A stretch of DNA of 64,000 bases from Acholeplasmatales bacterium (GCA_003539625.1 DPOU01000027.1:1-64000), one strand, 5' to 3'. Shown: positions 28,531 through 37,455, counted from the stretch's first letter. The notes: generated by a model from the letters alone, not told the origin. A program made the numbers and translations.

Positions 28531-28863
28531 ATGAAAAGAATATTTTTAGTATTTATGATGCTTATATTAAGTGTAACACTTATTGGATGTAAAAATAAAT
28601 ATGGATACGCAGATGATGAAATAATAATTTCAATTAAATCAGATTATAGTGATGAATTTATAAACAGGGAATTTGGGCTTGATGACTTCAATTATAAAAA
28701 TGTCAAATCATTTTCATATAGCGAATGGTATAATGATAGTGGTTTTATATTTATAAGCCTAAAGAGAACAGGGAAAATGGAAGTAGAAAGGGCTATGAAG
28801 CATTTTGAAAAATTATATTTTGTTGAATTTTGTTCAAAATCGGCGTATGGTTATCTGATTTAG
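28531..28863 (+). CDS. Small lipoprotein, unknown function
   Basis: 110 residues. Signal peptide MKRIFLVFMMLILSVTLIGC ends in a lipobox with Cys20. The mature part of about 90 residues is acidic, with DDEIIISIKSDY at the start and an aromatic-rich C-terminus. ATG 28531 is chosen because AAAGGAGATGG (28511-28521) lies before it; an in-frame ATG 54 bp upstream would bury the signal peptide. Its signal-peptide DNA is nearly identical to that of two lipoprotein genes downstream. Confidence 0.75.
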   Translation: MKRIFLVFMMLILSVTLIGCKNKYGYADDEIIISIKSDYSDEFINREFGLDDFNYKNVKSFSYSEWYNDSGFIFISLKRTGKMEVERAMKHFEKLYFVEFCSKSAYGYLI

Positions 28864-28902
28864 GTAACATTTTAGATTCTAGTTATATTTAGTAATGTCT
28901 AC

Positions 28903-29120
28903 AAAGACAATTATATATATAACAATGAAGTGATTTAGCATATATTATAAACAAAATACCTATCAACAATTTGTTCTATATAATATTAGTCTACTTGTGG
29001 TTGATTTCTTTCTTATTTCAAATAAAAGGTTGAATATATATAAAAATGATGATATAATACAAGCAAAGGAAAAAGGAGGAATATAGAATGAAAAAGGTAT
29101 TGATGATATGTTTTATGCTT
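28903..29120 (+). repeat. 218-bp direct repeat, copy 1 (promoter to signal peptide)
   Basis: Covers the region from 185 bp upstream of a lipoprotein start through its first 11 codons. Copy 2 at 30166-30383 has the same length with about six mismatches by eye. It includes the upstream region, ribosome site and signal-peptide start, after which the coding sequences diverge. Confidence 0.9.
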
Positions 29121-29585
29121 ATATTAAGTGTAACACTTGTTGGATGTTCCAACAAAGCTAATAAATATAAAATTTCATATGAGGGTAAGGGTACGTTTGG
29201 TTTTGATGAAGAAAAAATGACATATTGTTTATCAAAATATATTTCTACAAAACAAGAATTGGAAACTATATCTAAGAAGTTAAATAACGGATATTTTGAC
29301 GAATCAAGCGCAAATTACAATAGTGAAATTGGCTTAATAATTAGAAATTATGATGATTCATTTTTTATAGATAAGAGTTTAATAGTGTGTGTAATAGATG
29401 GAGAAAATAGATTTGACTATAGTGTTGATAAATTGAAGGTTAGTAATGATGAATTGGTTATTAATATTAAAAAAACGAATAAAATAGGAACTTTTACAGA
29501 TGAAGCATTTGCGAACTTATCTATAATTGAAGTTGAAAAAAATGAATTTCAAAATATTAAATCTGTAAAAACAACAATTAAATAA
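29088..29585 (+). CDS. Small lipoprotein, paralogue of the next gene
   Basis: 165 residues. Signal peptide MKKVLMICFMLILSVTLVGC, Cys20 as lipid anchor. The mature part starts KYKISYEGKGTFGFDEEKM and contains LIVCVIDGEN and GTFTDEAFANLSIIEVEK. The following protein matches it along its length (YTISYDGEGLLGV, GFFTAEAFYWTINIVVKK), so they are tandem paralogues. AAGGAGG ribosome site. Function unknown; anchored on the outer face. Confidence 0.8.
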   Translation: MKKVLMICFMLILSVTLVGCSNKANKYKISYEGKGTFGFDEEKMTYCLSKYISTKQELETISKKLNNGYFDESSANYNSEIGLIIRNYDDSFFIDKSLIVCVIDGENRFDYSVDKLKVSNDELVINIKKTNKIGTFTDEAFANLSIIEVEKNEFQNIKSVKTTIK

Positions 29586-29603
29586 AGGATATGAAAATTT
29601 AAA

Positions 29604-30167
29604 ATGAAAAGAGTATTTGCATTATTTGTAACGTTTATGTTAAGTGTAACACTCATTGGATGTTCAAATAATAAAGAAAAAAATTATGTCAAATCATCTG
29701 AAGATCAACAACAAGAAACAAATGTTTCAAACATTAGTTTTGAAGAAAACACAAAAGAAAGAATAATTGACTACACTATTAGTTATGATGGTGAAGGTTT
29801 ATTAGGTGTTAAAGAAATAGATGGTTTAATGTCGCTATTTAGATTAGCCCTTATTACTTCATTTGATGAGTTAACAGAGATATGTACAGAATATAATAAT
29901 AAAGCTTTTCTTTCCTCAAATAATTTAGCTTATAATGAAGATTTTTTTGAGAATAATATTTTAATAATGTATTCATTCGAAACTGGTCATATTGAAAATA
30001 CAACCGTAAAAAATGTAATTTTAAATGATGAAACATTGTTTGTAAATCTTGAACAATCAGAAAAGGAAGGTTTTTTTACTGCGGAGGCTTTTTATTGGAC
30101 AATAAATATTGTAGTGAAAAAACAAGATGTAGGAACAATTAAACAGGTAAAAATAAATTATCAATAA
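29604..30167 (+). CDS. Small lipoprotein, tandem paralogue
   Basis: 187 residues. Signal peptide MKRVFALFVTFMLSVTLIGC, then a Gln/Asn/Ser-rich linker of about 35 residues (EDQQQETNVSN) before the shared domain. It is separated by 18 bp from the preceding paralogue and cotranscribed with it. Function unknown. Confidence 0.8.
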   Translation: MKRVFALFVTFMLSVTLIGCSNNKEKNYVKSSEDQQQETNVSNISFEENTKERIIDYTISYDGEGLLGVKEIDGLMSLFRLALITSFDELTEICTEYNNKAFLSSNNLAYNEDFFENNILIMYSFETGHIENTTVKNVILNDETLFVNLEQSEKEGFFTAEAFYWTINIVVKKQDVGTIKQVKINYQ

Positions 30168-30383
30168 AGACAATTATATATATAACAATGAAGTGATTTA
30201 GCATATATTATAAACAAAATACCTATCAACAATTTGTTCTATATAATATTAGTCTACTTGTGGTTGATTTCATTCTTATTTCAAATAAAAGGTTTAATAT
30301 ATATAAAAATGATGGTATAATACAAGCAAATGAAGAAGGAGAAATATAGAATGAAAAAGGTATTGATGATATGTTTTATGCTT
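30166..30383 (+). repeat. 218-bp direct repeat, copy 2
   Basis: Second copy of the promoter-to-signal-peptide cassette (first at 28903-29120). It begins at the stop codon of the preceding gene and ends at codon 11 of the next. Confidence 0.9.
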
Positions 30384-30806
30384 GCCATGATAATTTGTAT
30401 TGGTGGATGTAACAAAAATGTGGGGAAACTTTATACATTAGAAGAAGCGTATGATTTAAATTTAATAACAAAAGATGATTTAAAAAATATTGCTTATTAC
30501 TATAATAAATTAGGTTATAGTGAATTTGTTCCTAAATCTAAAGATCCTAAATCTATCAGCAAGAAAAATGAAAGACTAATCAAAAAAACTTATTTAAGAG
30601 ACGTACTTAAAGAACCAAGACTTAGTATAAAGAAAGTTCATATATATGAATACTATGGTACTTATAACGGCTGTATTGCGCTAAGAATTATCGATAGTTA
30701 TAACTGTTATGACTATATTATTCATGAAGAATATATAATAGATGGAGTTAGTTTTTATAATTTTTATGTGGCTAGTATAAGTATTTATGCACCAAATAAT
30801 AAGTAA
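30351..30806 (+). CDS. Small lipoprotein, different mature domain
   Basis: 151 residues. The signal peptide shares its first 11 residues (MKKVLMICFML) with the gene at 29088, then diverges: AMIICIGGC with lipobox Cys20. The mature part begins LYTLEEAYDLNLITKDDLKNIAYYYN, a pattern I associate with an uncharacterised family in gut Firmicutes. ATG 30351 follows AAGGAGAAA; an in-frame ATG 21 bp upstream overlaps that site. Confidence 0.78.
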   Translation: MKKVLMICFMLAMIICIGGCNKNVGKLYTLEEAYDLNLITKDDLKNIAYYYNKLGYSEFVPKSKDPKSISKKNERLIKKTYLRDVLKEPRLSIKKVHIYEYYGTYNGCIALRIIDSYNCYDYIIHEEYIIDGVSFYNFYVASISIYAPNNK

Positions 30807-30902
30807 ATGGAATAAATAACAATCATCATATTTCACTATAATATTGTATAATGTGGGTTCCTTCATATATATTAATTGTGAAATATTTTTAAATAATTTA
30901 AG

Positions 30903-30938
30903 AGATCAGTTAATTGAAGAGGTTAGCTGGTCTTTTTA
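30903..30938 (+). terminator. Terminator closing the lipoprotein cluster
   Basis: 11-bp stem with G-T pairs (30903-30913 with 30923-30933), then TTTTATT. Confidence 0.75.
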
Positions 30939-30958
30939 TTACATTATGTATTAAATGG

Positions 30959-31004
30959 TTGACAAGTCAACTAAAATAATATAAAATATAGTTGACTAAG
31001 TCAA
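30959..31004 (+). promoter_or_regulatory. MarR promoter with two TTGAC-GTCAA operators
   Basis: TTGACA (30959-30964), 17 bp, TAAAAT (30982-30987). One dyad TTGAC-AA-GTCAA (30959-30970) overlaps the -35; a second, TTGAC-TAA-GTCAA (30992-31004), lies just after the -10. Double occupancy would shut the promoter, fitting MarR autoregulation. Confidence 0.85.
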
Positions 31005-31021
31005 TCAAATGAGGTGAAGAT

Positions 31022-31483
31022 ATGGATTTGAGAAACATTACAAAAATTACTAGAAATATGACTTTATACAAAAATACAATTAATAGAGGAAAAGAGTATC
31101 TAAATGATACAGAATTTGAAATGGTAAGATATGTAACTAAACGTGAAAAAAGATCACTTGTTGAAGTTGCTAATTACCTAAATGTTGATAAAGGGCTAGT
31201 AACAAGAATGTATAAGAAACTAGTTGGTTTGGGGTACTTAGAAGTAAAAAGTGATGAAAATGATTCAAGAAAGAAAATATTAGTTGCAACCCCAAAAGCA
31301 AAAGAGATTAAAGATGAAATTGCAACAGAAGAAATAGATTTTTATAATGCCTGTGTAAAAAATTTAAGTTTAGAAGAAATTAATCAACTTGATGCTTTAA
31401 TAGAAAAAGTATATTTAGAATCCAAAAAGCTAAGAAAGAATGGATTTAAGGGTGTAATTGATGAAAAGGACTCAATACGATAA
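31022..31483 (+). CDS. MarR-family transcriptional regulator
   Basis: 153 residues. The winged helix is KREKRSLVEVANYLNVDKGLVTRMYKKLVGLGYL with wing KSDENDSRKKILVATPKA. GAGGTGAAG ribosome site. The 3' end overlaps the next ABC gene by 23 bp. It probably represses the exporter operon through the paired dyads upstream. Confidence 0.92.
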   Translation: MDLRNITKITRNMTLYKNTINRGKEYLNDTEFEMVRYVTKREKRSLVEVANYLNVDKGLVTRMYKKLVGLGYLEVKSDENDSRKKILVATPKAKEIKDEIATEEIDFYNACVKNLSLEEINQLDALIEKVYLESKKLRKNGFKGVIDEKDSIR

Positions 31484-33155
31484 AATTAGTACATATTTTA
31501 AACTAAATAAAAAATCCTTTATTATAGCCACTATTACTGGAATAATATTCAATGGTCTTATGGCTTTTGTACCTATTGTTCAAGGAAAGTTAATAGATGC
31601 TTATAAAGAACAAGAAGATGTGAAATATATAATTTATTTTGCGATAGCATTTTTAGCTTTTGTTATTTTTATTCAAGTAAATCGTTATTTTAAAAGATAC
31701 TACGTTAGAGATTTCTCTAATCGTATGGTTTTACAAATGCGAACAGTTAGTTTCCAAAATTTAATCACTGATGACATAAAAGAATTCTCTAATACATCTA
31801 AAGGTGATATTATGGACAAAAACCTTTCAGATATTAAAGATAGTGCCGAAGGAGTTAGAAAAATATTAACTGAGGTATATGATAGTGTAATTTTAATGTT
31901 AGGTTATTTGATATCTATGTTTATAATGGATTATAAAACTACATTAATAATATGTGCTTTTTTAGTTCTTTCAATTGTTGTCGCAAATATAATGAAAAAG
32001 CTAATTTACAAATCAACTTCTGAATATAAAAAGGCCTTCTTTGCAACTAAAGATGTTACTTTAAATTCATTACAAAATGAAATATACTACCGTGGATTTG
32101 GGGTTTCTAAATCATATAATCAAAAATATAGGGATAGTCAAGATAAACTAGAAAAAAAATCCATTAAAGCTATGATTCTTAAATCATCACTAGAACCAAC
32201 ATATCAAGCAATAGCATTAATTGGGTTATTCTTTGTTATTTATATGTGTGGTATGAAAGTAATGAATGAAACTTGGCTAATAGGAACATTTTCAGCTTAT
32301 TTGACAACATACGTGCTTGTCGCAAATAAAACTTCAAAAGTTGGTAAGATATTCAATGCTATAACAACCCTTAAAGTTTCTTGGAAACGTTGTTCATCAT
32401 ATTTAAAAGCAAAAGAACCACCTAAAGAAATAACTTATCCTACTGATAAATTAAGATTAGAAGTAAATAATTTAACATTTGGTTTTGATCAATCATTTGT
32501 TTTACATAATATTAGTTTTCATCTAAATAAAGGTGAAACCCTCGGTGTTTGTGGCATGATTCATAGTGGTAAGTCAACCTTGGGAGCGGCTTTATCTGGT
32601 TTATATGATTATGATGGAAGTATTAAATTACAAGGTGTAGAACTCAAGGAAGTAAGAAATGATTTAGCTAATAATTTCATTTCATATGCGCCAAGCCAAA
32701 CTGAAATATTTAATGATACTATTAGATACAATATTGCTTTTGAAAATGCGGAAGTAAACAAAGAAATTCACTTGTCATATTTGGATGAAGATATTAATTC
32801 ATTTGAAAATAAAGAAGATGAGTTATTGTCACACTCTATTGCCAATTTATCTGGTGGTCAACAAAAGAGATTACAAATATCAAGAGGTTTATACAATAGT
32901 CCTAAATTAATTGTTATGGATGATCCGTTCAATGCCATAGATTTAGAAATGAGTAAAAAAATTACCGACAATATTATTAAAGAATATAAAGAATCAATTT
33001 TTGTTTTAATCAATAATCAAAAAGAAATACTTCAAAAAATGGATTATATTATCTTTTTAAAACATGATAGTTATATATATGGTACATATGAAGAAATGAT
33101 GAAAGATTTAGATTTTTTGAAATTAATTGGAGGTAAACAAAATGAGTGTAATTAA
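31461..33155 (+). CDS. ABC exporter subunit with degenerate catalytic residues
   Basis: 564 residues: membrane domain and ATPase. Walker A CGMIHSGKST, canonical LSGGQQKR, but Walker B LIVMDDPFNAID (Asp for catalytic Glu) and an H-loop VLINNQKE with no His. It supplies LSGGQ to its partner's active site. ATG 31461 is preferred to TTG 31458, given AAGGGTG upstream. It overlaps the partner gene by 14 bp. Substrate unknown. Confidence 0.88.
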   Translation: MKRTQYDKISTYFKLNKKSFIIATITGIIFNGLMAFVPIVQGKLIDAYKEQEDVKYIIYFAIAFLAFVIFIQVNRYFKRYYVRDFSNRMVLQMRTVSFQNLITDDIKEFSNTSKGDIMDKNLSDIKDSAEGVRKILTEVYDSVILMLGYLISMFIMDYKTTLIICAFLVLSIVVANIMKKLIYKSTSEYKKAFFATKDVTLNSLQNEIYYRGFGVSKSYNQKYRDSQDKLEKKSIKAMILKSSLEPTYQAIALIGLFFVIYMCGMKVMNETWLIGTFSAYLTTYVLVANKTSKVGKIFNAITTLKVSWKRCSSYLKAKEPPKEITYPTDKLRLEVNNLTFGFDQSFVLHNISFHLNKGETLGVCGMIHSGKSTLGAALSGLYDYDGSIKLQGVELKEVRNDLANNFISYAPSQTEIFNDTIRYNIAFENAEVNKEIHLSYLDEDINSFENKEDELLSHSIANLSGGQQKRLQISRGLYNSPKLIVMDDPFNAIDLEMSKKITDNIIKEYKESIFVLINNQKEILQKMDYIIFLKHDSYIYGTYEEMMKDLDFLKLIGGKQNECN

Positions 33156-34752
33156 ATGTATATTAGATTATTTTAAAAAACATTTTGTTGTATTCTTATT
33201 TTCAATATTCATAATTGTTAGTGTTACCATTTTGTCATTAGTACCCCCACAACTATTAAAAATAATAATAGATGATATAATACCAAGTAAGGATTTATCG
33301 AAATTGTTAAAATACGCTTTGTTTTATATGTTAATATTTGTTGCCATAGGGTTAATAAATTTCTTAAAAGGAATTTTATTAGTTGTAGTATCCCAAGGAG
33401 TAGGTAAAAAAATTAGATTAGAAATGCTAAACAAGATTAATCGAATGTCATTTGTTATTTTTTCTAAATATGATTCAGGGGATTTAGAAGCATATTTTTC
33501 TAATGATGTCGATGAAATTAATACCTTGATTACATCAGGAGTAATATCAATGTTAATTGATAGCTTCAAAATGATAGGAATAATTGTATCAATTTTTATT
33601 TTTTCTTATATGTTTGGTATAATAACTTTAGCAATAATTCCTTTTATTGTTTTATTTACAATGTGGATTAGAAAAAGAATGTATAAGGCTCAACTTTCAA
33701 ATAGAAAACTTGAAGGAAGTGTTAATAACCTTGTATTAGAAAATATTGATAATATAGTTACTATTAAAACTTTTAGAATTTATGATAAAGTTAATGCAAA
33801 ATATGATGAAGTACTTAAAAATCATTTTAAAACTAATCAAAAAGCTAATACTTATGATGCTTTATTTTCACCTGTAATGCAAATTATAAAAACAATTTTA
33901 ATTGTTTTAATAATCACTCTTTCTACCGCAAATATGAACTTATTTGGAATGAGTGTTGGTATGCTTGTTAGTTCAATTGATTTAATCACTAATCTATTAT
34001 CACCAATTGAAAACCTAGGAATGGAGTTACAAACAATCCAAAAATCGCTTGCGGCAATCCAAAGAATCAATGAATTCTTTAAATTAGAAGACGATGATAA
34101 AAAAAATAAGCAAATGATTGGAAATTATAACGATCTTGAATTAGTATTTGATAATGTATCTTTTGCTTACGACAATAGTGAAAATGTTATTGACCATTTC
34201 AATTATACAATTCACCAAAATAATCGATTAGTTTTAAAGGGAAGAAGTGGAAGTGGAAAATCAACACTATTCAAATTAGCATATGGATTAATTAAACCAA
34301 CTAGTGGTAGAGTAACAATTAATGGGGTAGATACATACTTATTATCAAATGACTCAAAAAGAAAATTATTTGGAATAGTTTATCAAGATTACTTCTTTTC
34401 TGGAGGTACTATTAAAGAAGAAATTACTCTACTAGATTCATCAATTAGTGATGAAAAAATATATTCAACTTTAAAATTAGTTGGTCTTGATAGAATAACA
34501 GATATTAATATTCCATTAAAAATTACTGATTATTCAACGGGGGAACTATCATTATTTAATATTGCAAGAGCAATCATTTTAGATAGTAAAATTTTATTTC
34601 TAGATGAAATGAATGCAAAAATAGATTCCGTTAGTGCCAAAAAAATTATTGATGTAATAGACTATGTTTCAAAAGATAAAATGGTTCTATCAATAAATCA
34701 CTATGGTGATTTATTGCCAAATAGCAAAATTTTAAATATTGAAAAGAAGTAG
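33142..34752 (+). CDS. ABC exporter subunit, catalytic half
   Basis: 536 residues. Walker A GRSGSGKST, Walker B ILFLDEMNAKID with Glu, H-loop LSINHYGD with His. The signature is degenerate: YSTGELSLFNIARA in place of LSGGQ. This complements the preceding subunit exactly, leaving one functional ATP site. GGAGGT at 33129-33134 sets ATG 33142; the in-frame TTG 33127 contains the site itself. The pair is more diverged than the other two ABC pairs in the window. Confidence 0.88.
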   Translation: MSVIKCILDYFKKHFVVFLFSIFIIVSVTILSLVPPQLLKIIIDDIIPSKDLSKLLKYALFYMLIFVAIGLINFLKGILLVVVSQGVGKKIRLEMLNKINRMSFVIFSKYDSGDLEAYFSNDVDEINTLITSGVISMLIDSFKMIGIIVSIFIFSYMFGIITLAIIPFIVLFTMWIRKRMYKAQLSNRKLEGSVNNLVLENIDNIVTIKTFRIYDKVNAKYDEVLKNHFKTNQKANTYDALFSPVMQIIKTILIVLIITLSTANMNLFGMSVGMLVSSIDLITNLLSPIENLGMELQTIQKSLAAIQRINEFFKLEDDDKKNKQMIGNYNDLELVFDNVSFAYDNSENVIDHFNYTIHQNNRLVLKGRSGSGKSTLFKLAYGLIKPTSGRVTINGVDTYLLSNDSKRKLFGIVYQDYFFSGGTIKEEITLLDSSISDEKIYSTLKLVGLDRITDINIPLKITDYSTGELSLFNIARAIILDSKILFLDEMNAKIDSVSAKKIIDVIDYVSKDKMVLSINHYGDLLPNSKILNIEKK

Positions 34753-34779
34753 TAACATTGCAAAAAGGAAGGAAATAGT

Positions 34780-35664
34780 ATGAGCATTAAAAATAGCATA
34801 TTTAGGACACTAAAGGGTGCCGCAATCGGGGTAGCGATTATTATCCCGGGTATTAGTGGTGGTACAGTAGCAGTATTACTTGAAATTTATGAAGAAATGA
34901 TTAAAGCAATTAGCAGTTTAAGAAAAGAATTTAAAAAAAGTGTATTATATTTATTACCTATTTTAATAGGAATGATTATTGCTTTTGGTATAATGTATTT
35001 TCCAATGAAATATGCACTTTTATATATACCATTACAAACAATTTCTTTATTTGCGGGACTAATGATTGGCTCATGTCCTAAAATGATAACTGATGCTAAA
35101 AAGAACGGTTTTAAAATGATAAATCTTATATCATTAATTGTGCCATTTGTATTTGTTTTAGGTATTTGTTTTATTCCCGATATGGGGGATGTAGATTTAT
35201 CAATAGATATGCCAATTATAAATTATCTGTTACTATTTATCGTTGGTGTAGTGGCTTCATACACATTAGTAATTCCTGGTGTTAGTGGCTCAATGTTTTT
35301 ACTAATTATTGGATATTATCATCCAATATTTAACACGATATCACAAATTAAAACAAACCCTAGTCATTCAATTCTTGTTTTAATGATTTTTGCAATAGGT
35401 TTATTAGTTGGCTTTTTCACCATTGCAAAGATTATGAAAGTTTTATTAGAAAAATATCCGAGGGCAACATATTGGGCAATTGTATCATTTGTAATAGGTT
35501 CTATTCCAGCTATATATATTTCATTTGATTATACTAAAGCTGTATTTAATATCATAACTGTAATTACTTCTAGTATTTGTGTAGTTCTTGGAATAATTGG
35601 TAGTTATTTAGTCACGATTGTAACAAATAAAAAAGAAAAGACATTATCGAAGGAAGGAAAATAA
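34780..35664 (+). CDS. DUF368 membrane protein, probable polyprenyl-phosphate translocase (PopT type)
   Basis: 294 residues, about eight to nine membrane segments. The N-terminal GAAIGVAIIIPGISGGTVAV and internal VIPGVSGSMFLL are the two inverted-repeat PGxSG signatures of DUF368. Members were shown to return undecaprenyl phosphate across the membrane. The PAP2 phosphatase gene starts one base after this stop, so the two are coupled. It follows the ABC pair by 27 bp and may belong to the same transcript. Confidence 0.9.
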   Translation: MSIKNSIFRTLKGAAIGVAIIIPGISGGTVAVLLEIYEEMIKAISSLRKEFKKSVLYLLPILIGMIIAFGIMYFPMKYALLYIPLQTISLFAGLMIGSCPKMITDAKKNGFKMINLISLIVPFVFVLGICFIPDMGDVDLSIDMPIINYLLLFIVGVVASYTLVIPGVSGSMFLLIIGYYHPIFNTISQIKTNPSHSILVLMIFAIGLLVGFFTIAKIMKVLLEKYPRATYWAIVSFVIGSIPAIYISFDYTKAVFNIITVITSSICVVLGIIGSYLVTIVTNKKEKTLSKEGK

Positions 35665-35665
35665 T

Positions 35666-36295
35666 ATGAAAGGTTCAACTATCATTCCCTTTGTAACAGA
35701 CATTGATTATAATATAGGAAAATGGCTAAATGGAATGTTGCATTCAACTAATGGAAGATTTACCCCCATTTTGAAATTCATTACATCACTAGGTAATGTA
35801 GGTATTGCCTTCATTATAACGGCACTTATTATGCTTTTATTTTTAAGGACAAGAAAAGTTGGAATGCTTTTACTAGTTTCAATGCTATTAGGAATTATCC
35901 TAACCAATTTAATTCTTAAAAATGTAATCGCTAGACCAAGACCATATCTAAATCAACTATCAGATTTTTATATATGGTGGAATGAAGCAGGTGCTTTACT
36001 TGAAACTGGTTATTCATTTCCATCTGGCCATACTACTGCCGCAATGGCTTTTGGATTTACATTATTTCTATGCTTTAAAAAAAGTATATCTTGGTTATTT
36101 TTGTTAATTCCTTTAATAATGGGTTTTACACGCATTTACTTTATGGTTCATTATGCAAGTGATATAATAGGTGCCCTCTTGGTAGGTGCAGTATGTTCAT
36201 TATTAAGTTTTGTAATTTTCAAATATACAAAAAATTGGAAGGTAGTTAACAAACTACTTGAACTTCCAAGTATATTGAAACTATTTAGCAGATAA
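35666..36295 (+). CDS. PAP2-family phosphatase, probable undecaprenyl-diphosphatase type
   Basis: 209 residues, membrane-bound. All three PAP2 motifs are present: KNVIARPRP (about 89-97), FPSGHTT (about 119-125) and TRIYFMVHYASD (about 155-166), with the catalytic His in the last. BcrC-like enzymes remove a phosphate from undecaprenyl pyrophosphate outside the membrane. The coupled DUF368 gene would then flip the product inward. Exact lipid substrate not provable from sequence. Confidence 0.88.
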   Translation: MKGSTIIPFVTDIDYNIGKWLNGMLHSTNGRFTPILKFITSLGNVGIAFIITALIMLLFLRTRKVGMLLLVSMLLGIILTNLILKNVIARPRPYLNQLSDFYIWWNEAGALLETGYSFPSGHTTAAMAFGFTLFLCFKKSISWLFLLIPLIMGFTRIYFMVHYASDIIGALLVGAVCSLLSFVIFKYTKNWKVVNKLLELPSILKLFSR

Positions 36296-36349
36296 GTTAA
36301 TATAATAATAACTAAGAATATATAATTTATACAATTAAGAGGTGTTAAT

Positions 36350-36814
36350 ATGGAAAACGCGTATACATCACAAAAACTATTAGAAGTTTTTAAAAAAGAT
36401 AAAACCTATGAAAATGCTAAAAACTATATTATCAGTTTTATATGTGAATATACTGGTAAGCAAGGTTATTACGATTACTATAAGTTAAATAATGAATGGG
36501 AATCTGTTTTTAAAATGAGATATCGTGGTAAAATTAATCATTTTAAATTTATAAGTTCACCAGAACCCAATCACTTTATATTTAGTGCAGATGGTAAAGC
36601 TGTCATTGATTTACCAACAACCCGTATGAACAATGAAGAAAAAACTAAACAATCGCTTTATGAAGAAATTCAAAAAAGAGCACCTAAAGATATTTTGAAT
36701 GAACTAAAAGAAACAATTTGTGATGATTTAGATAATTCTATAAAATGTAAAGACTTAAACATTGAAGTAAAAATTGAATGGAAGTTTGCAACAAACCGTG
36801 TTGACATTGACTAA
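36350..36814 (+). CDS. Hypothetical cytosolic protein
   Basis: 154 residues, charged, no signal peptide or membrane segment. Aromatic-rich stretch GKQGYYDYYKLNNEWESVFKM, and a C-terminal half of predicted helices then strands ending EVKIEWKFATNRVDID. No family recognised. AGAGGTG ribosome site; 23 bp before the acetyltransferase, so probably cotranscribed. Confidence 0.65.
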   Translation: MENAYTSQKLLEVFKKDKTYENAKNYIISFICEYTGKQGYYDYYKLNNEWESVFKMRYRGKINHFKFISSPEPNHFIFSADGKAVIDLPTTRMNNEEKTKQSLYEEIQKRAPKDILNELKETICDDLDNSIKCKDLNIEVKIEWKFATNRVDID

Positions 36815-36837
36815 TAAAGTGTATAGGAAGAATTATT

Positions 36838-37392
36838 ATGAATGCTGAAATAGATATAACGTGTGTCGTTTTAAAAACTAGTAGATTATTACTACGACCA
36901 TGGAAGATGTCTGACTTAGATGACTTTTATGAATATGCCAAAGTAGATGGTGTAGGTCAAATGGCAGGATGGTTACCTCATAAAAATAAAGAAGAATCAA
37001 AACAGGTTTTAACTAAATTTATTGAAAATAAAAGAACCTTTGCGATAGTTTATGATAATAAAGTAATTGGTTCAATAGAAATCAAAAAGTATAACGAAAA
37101 TAATCTAAAAGAATTCTCTAACTTAAAGGGAAGAGAATTAGGCTATGTTTTATCAAAAGATTATTGGGGAAATGGTCTAATGACCGAAGCAGTTAAAAAA
37201 GTAATTGAATACCTATTTAATATAGTAAAATTAGATTTTATAGTATGTGGCCATTTTTTAAACAATGATCGTTCAAGAAGAGTTCAAGAAAAATGTGGCT
37301 TTGTTCATTATAAAATATTCAAGTATGAAACTAGTTATGGCAAAATAGTTGATTCTTGGACGTCAATACTTTTAAACAATCAAAACAAATAG
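36838..37392 (+). CDS. GNAT acetyltransferase, RimJ/RimL type
   Basis: 184 residues. The RimJ-like opening LKTSRLLLRPWKMSDLDDFYEYA is followed by ELGYVLSKDYWGNGLMTEAVKKVIEYLF (acetyl-CoA loop WGNGLMTEA) and the C-terminal NDRSRRVQEKCGFVHY. These enzymes acetylate N-termini of ribosomal proteins or small molecules; the substrate here is unknown. Confidence 0.9.
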   Translation: MNAEIDITCVVLKTSRLLLRPWKMSDLDDFYEYAKVDGVGQMAGWLPHKNKEESKQVLTKFIENKRTFAIVYDNKVIGSIEIKKYNENNLKEFSNLKGRELGYVLSKDYWGNGLMTEAVKKVIEYLFNIVKLDFIVCGHFLNNDRSRRVQEKCGFVHYKIFKYETSYGKIVDSWTSILLNNQNK

Positions 37393-37397
37393 TAAAC

Positions 37398-37442
37398 AAA
37401 AAAGTGATTCAATATCTTAACTGGTATCTGAATCACTTTTTT
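37398..37442. terminator. Bidirectional terminator
   Basis: 14-bp perfect stem AAAAAAGTGATTCA/TGAATCACTTTTTT (37398-37411 with 37429-37442) between convergent genes. Confidence 0.93.
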
Positions 37443-37455
37443 AATTCCAAATAAA

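Noticed and set aside
18925..31020. Search for a duplicated tRNA-Leu 3' end as att site
   Set aside because: No second copy of the last 15-20 bases of the tRNA was found by eye in the accessory block.
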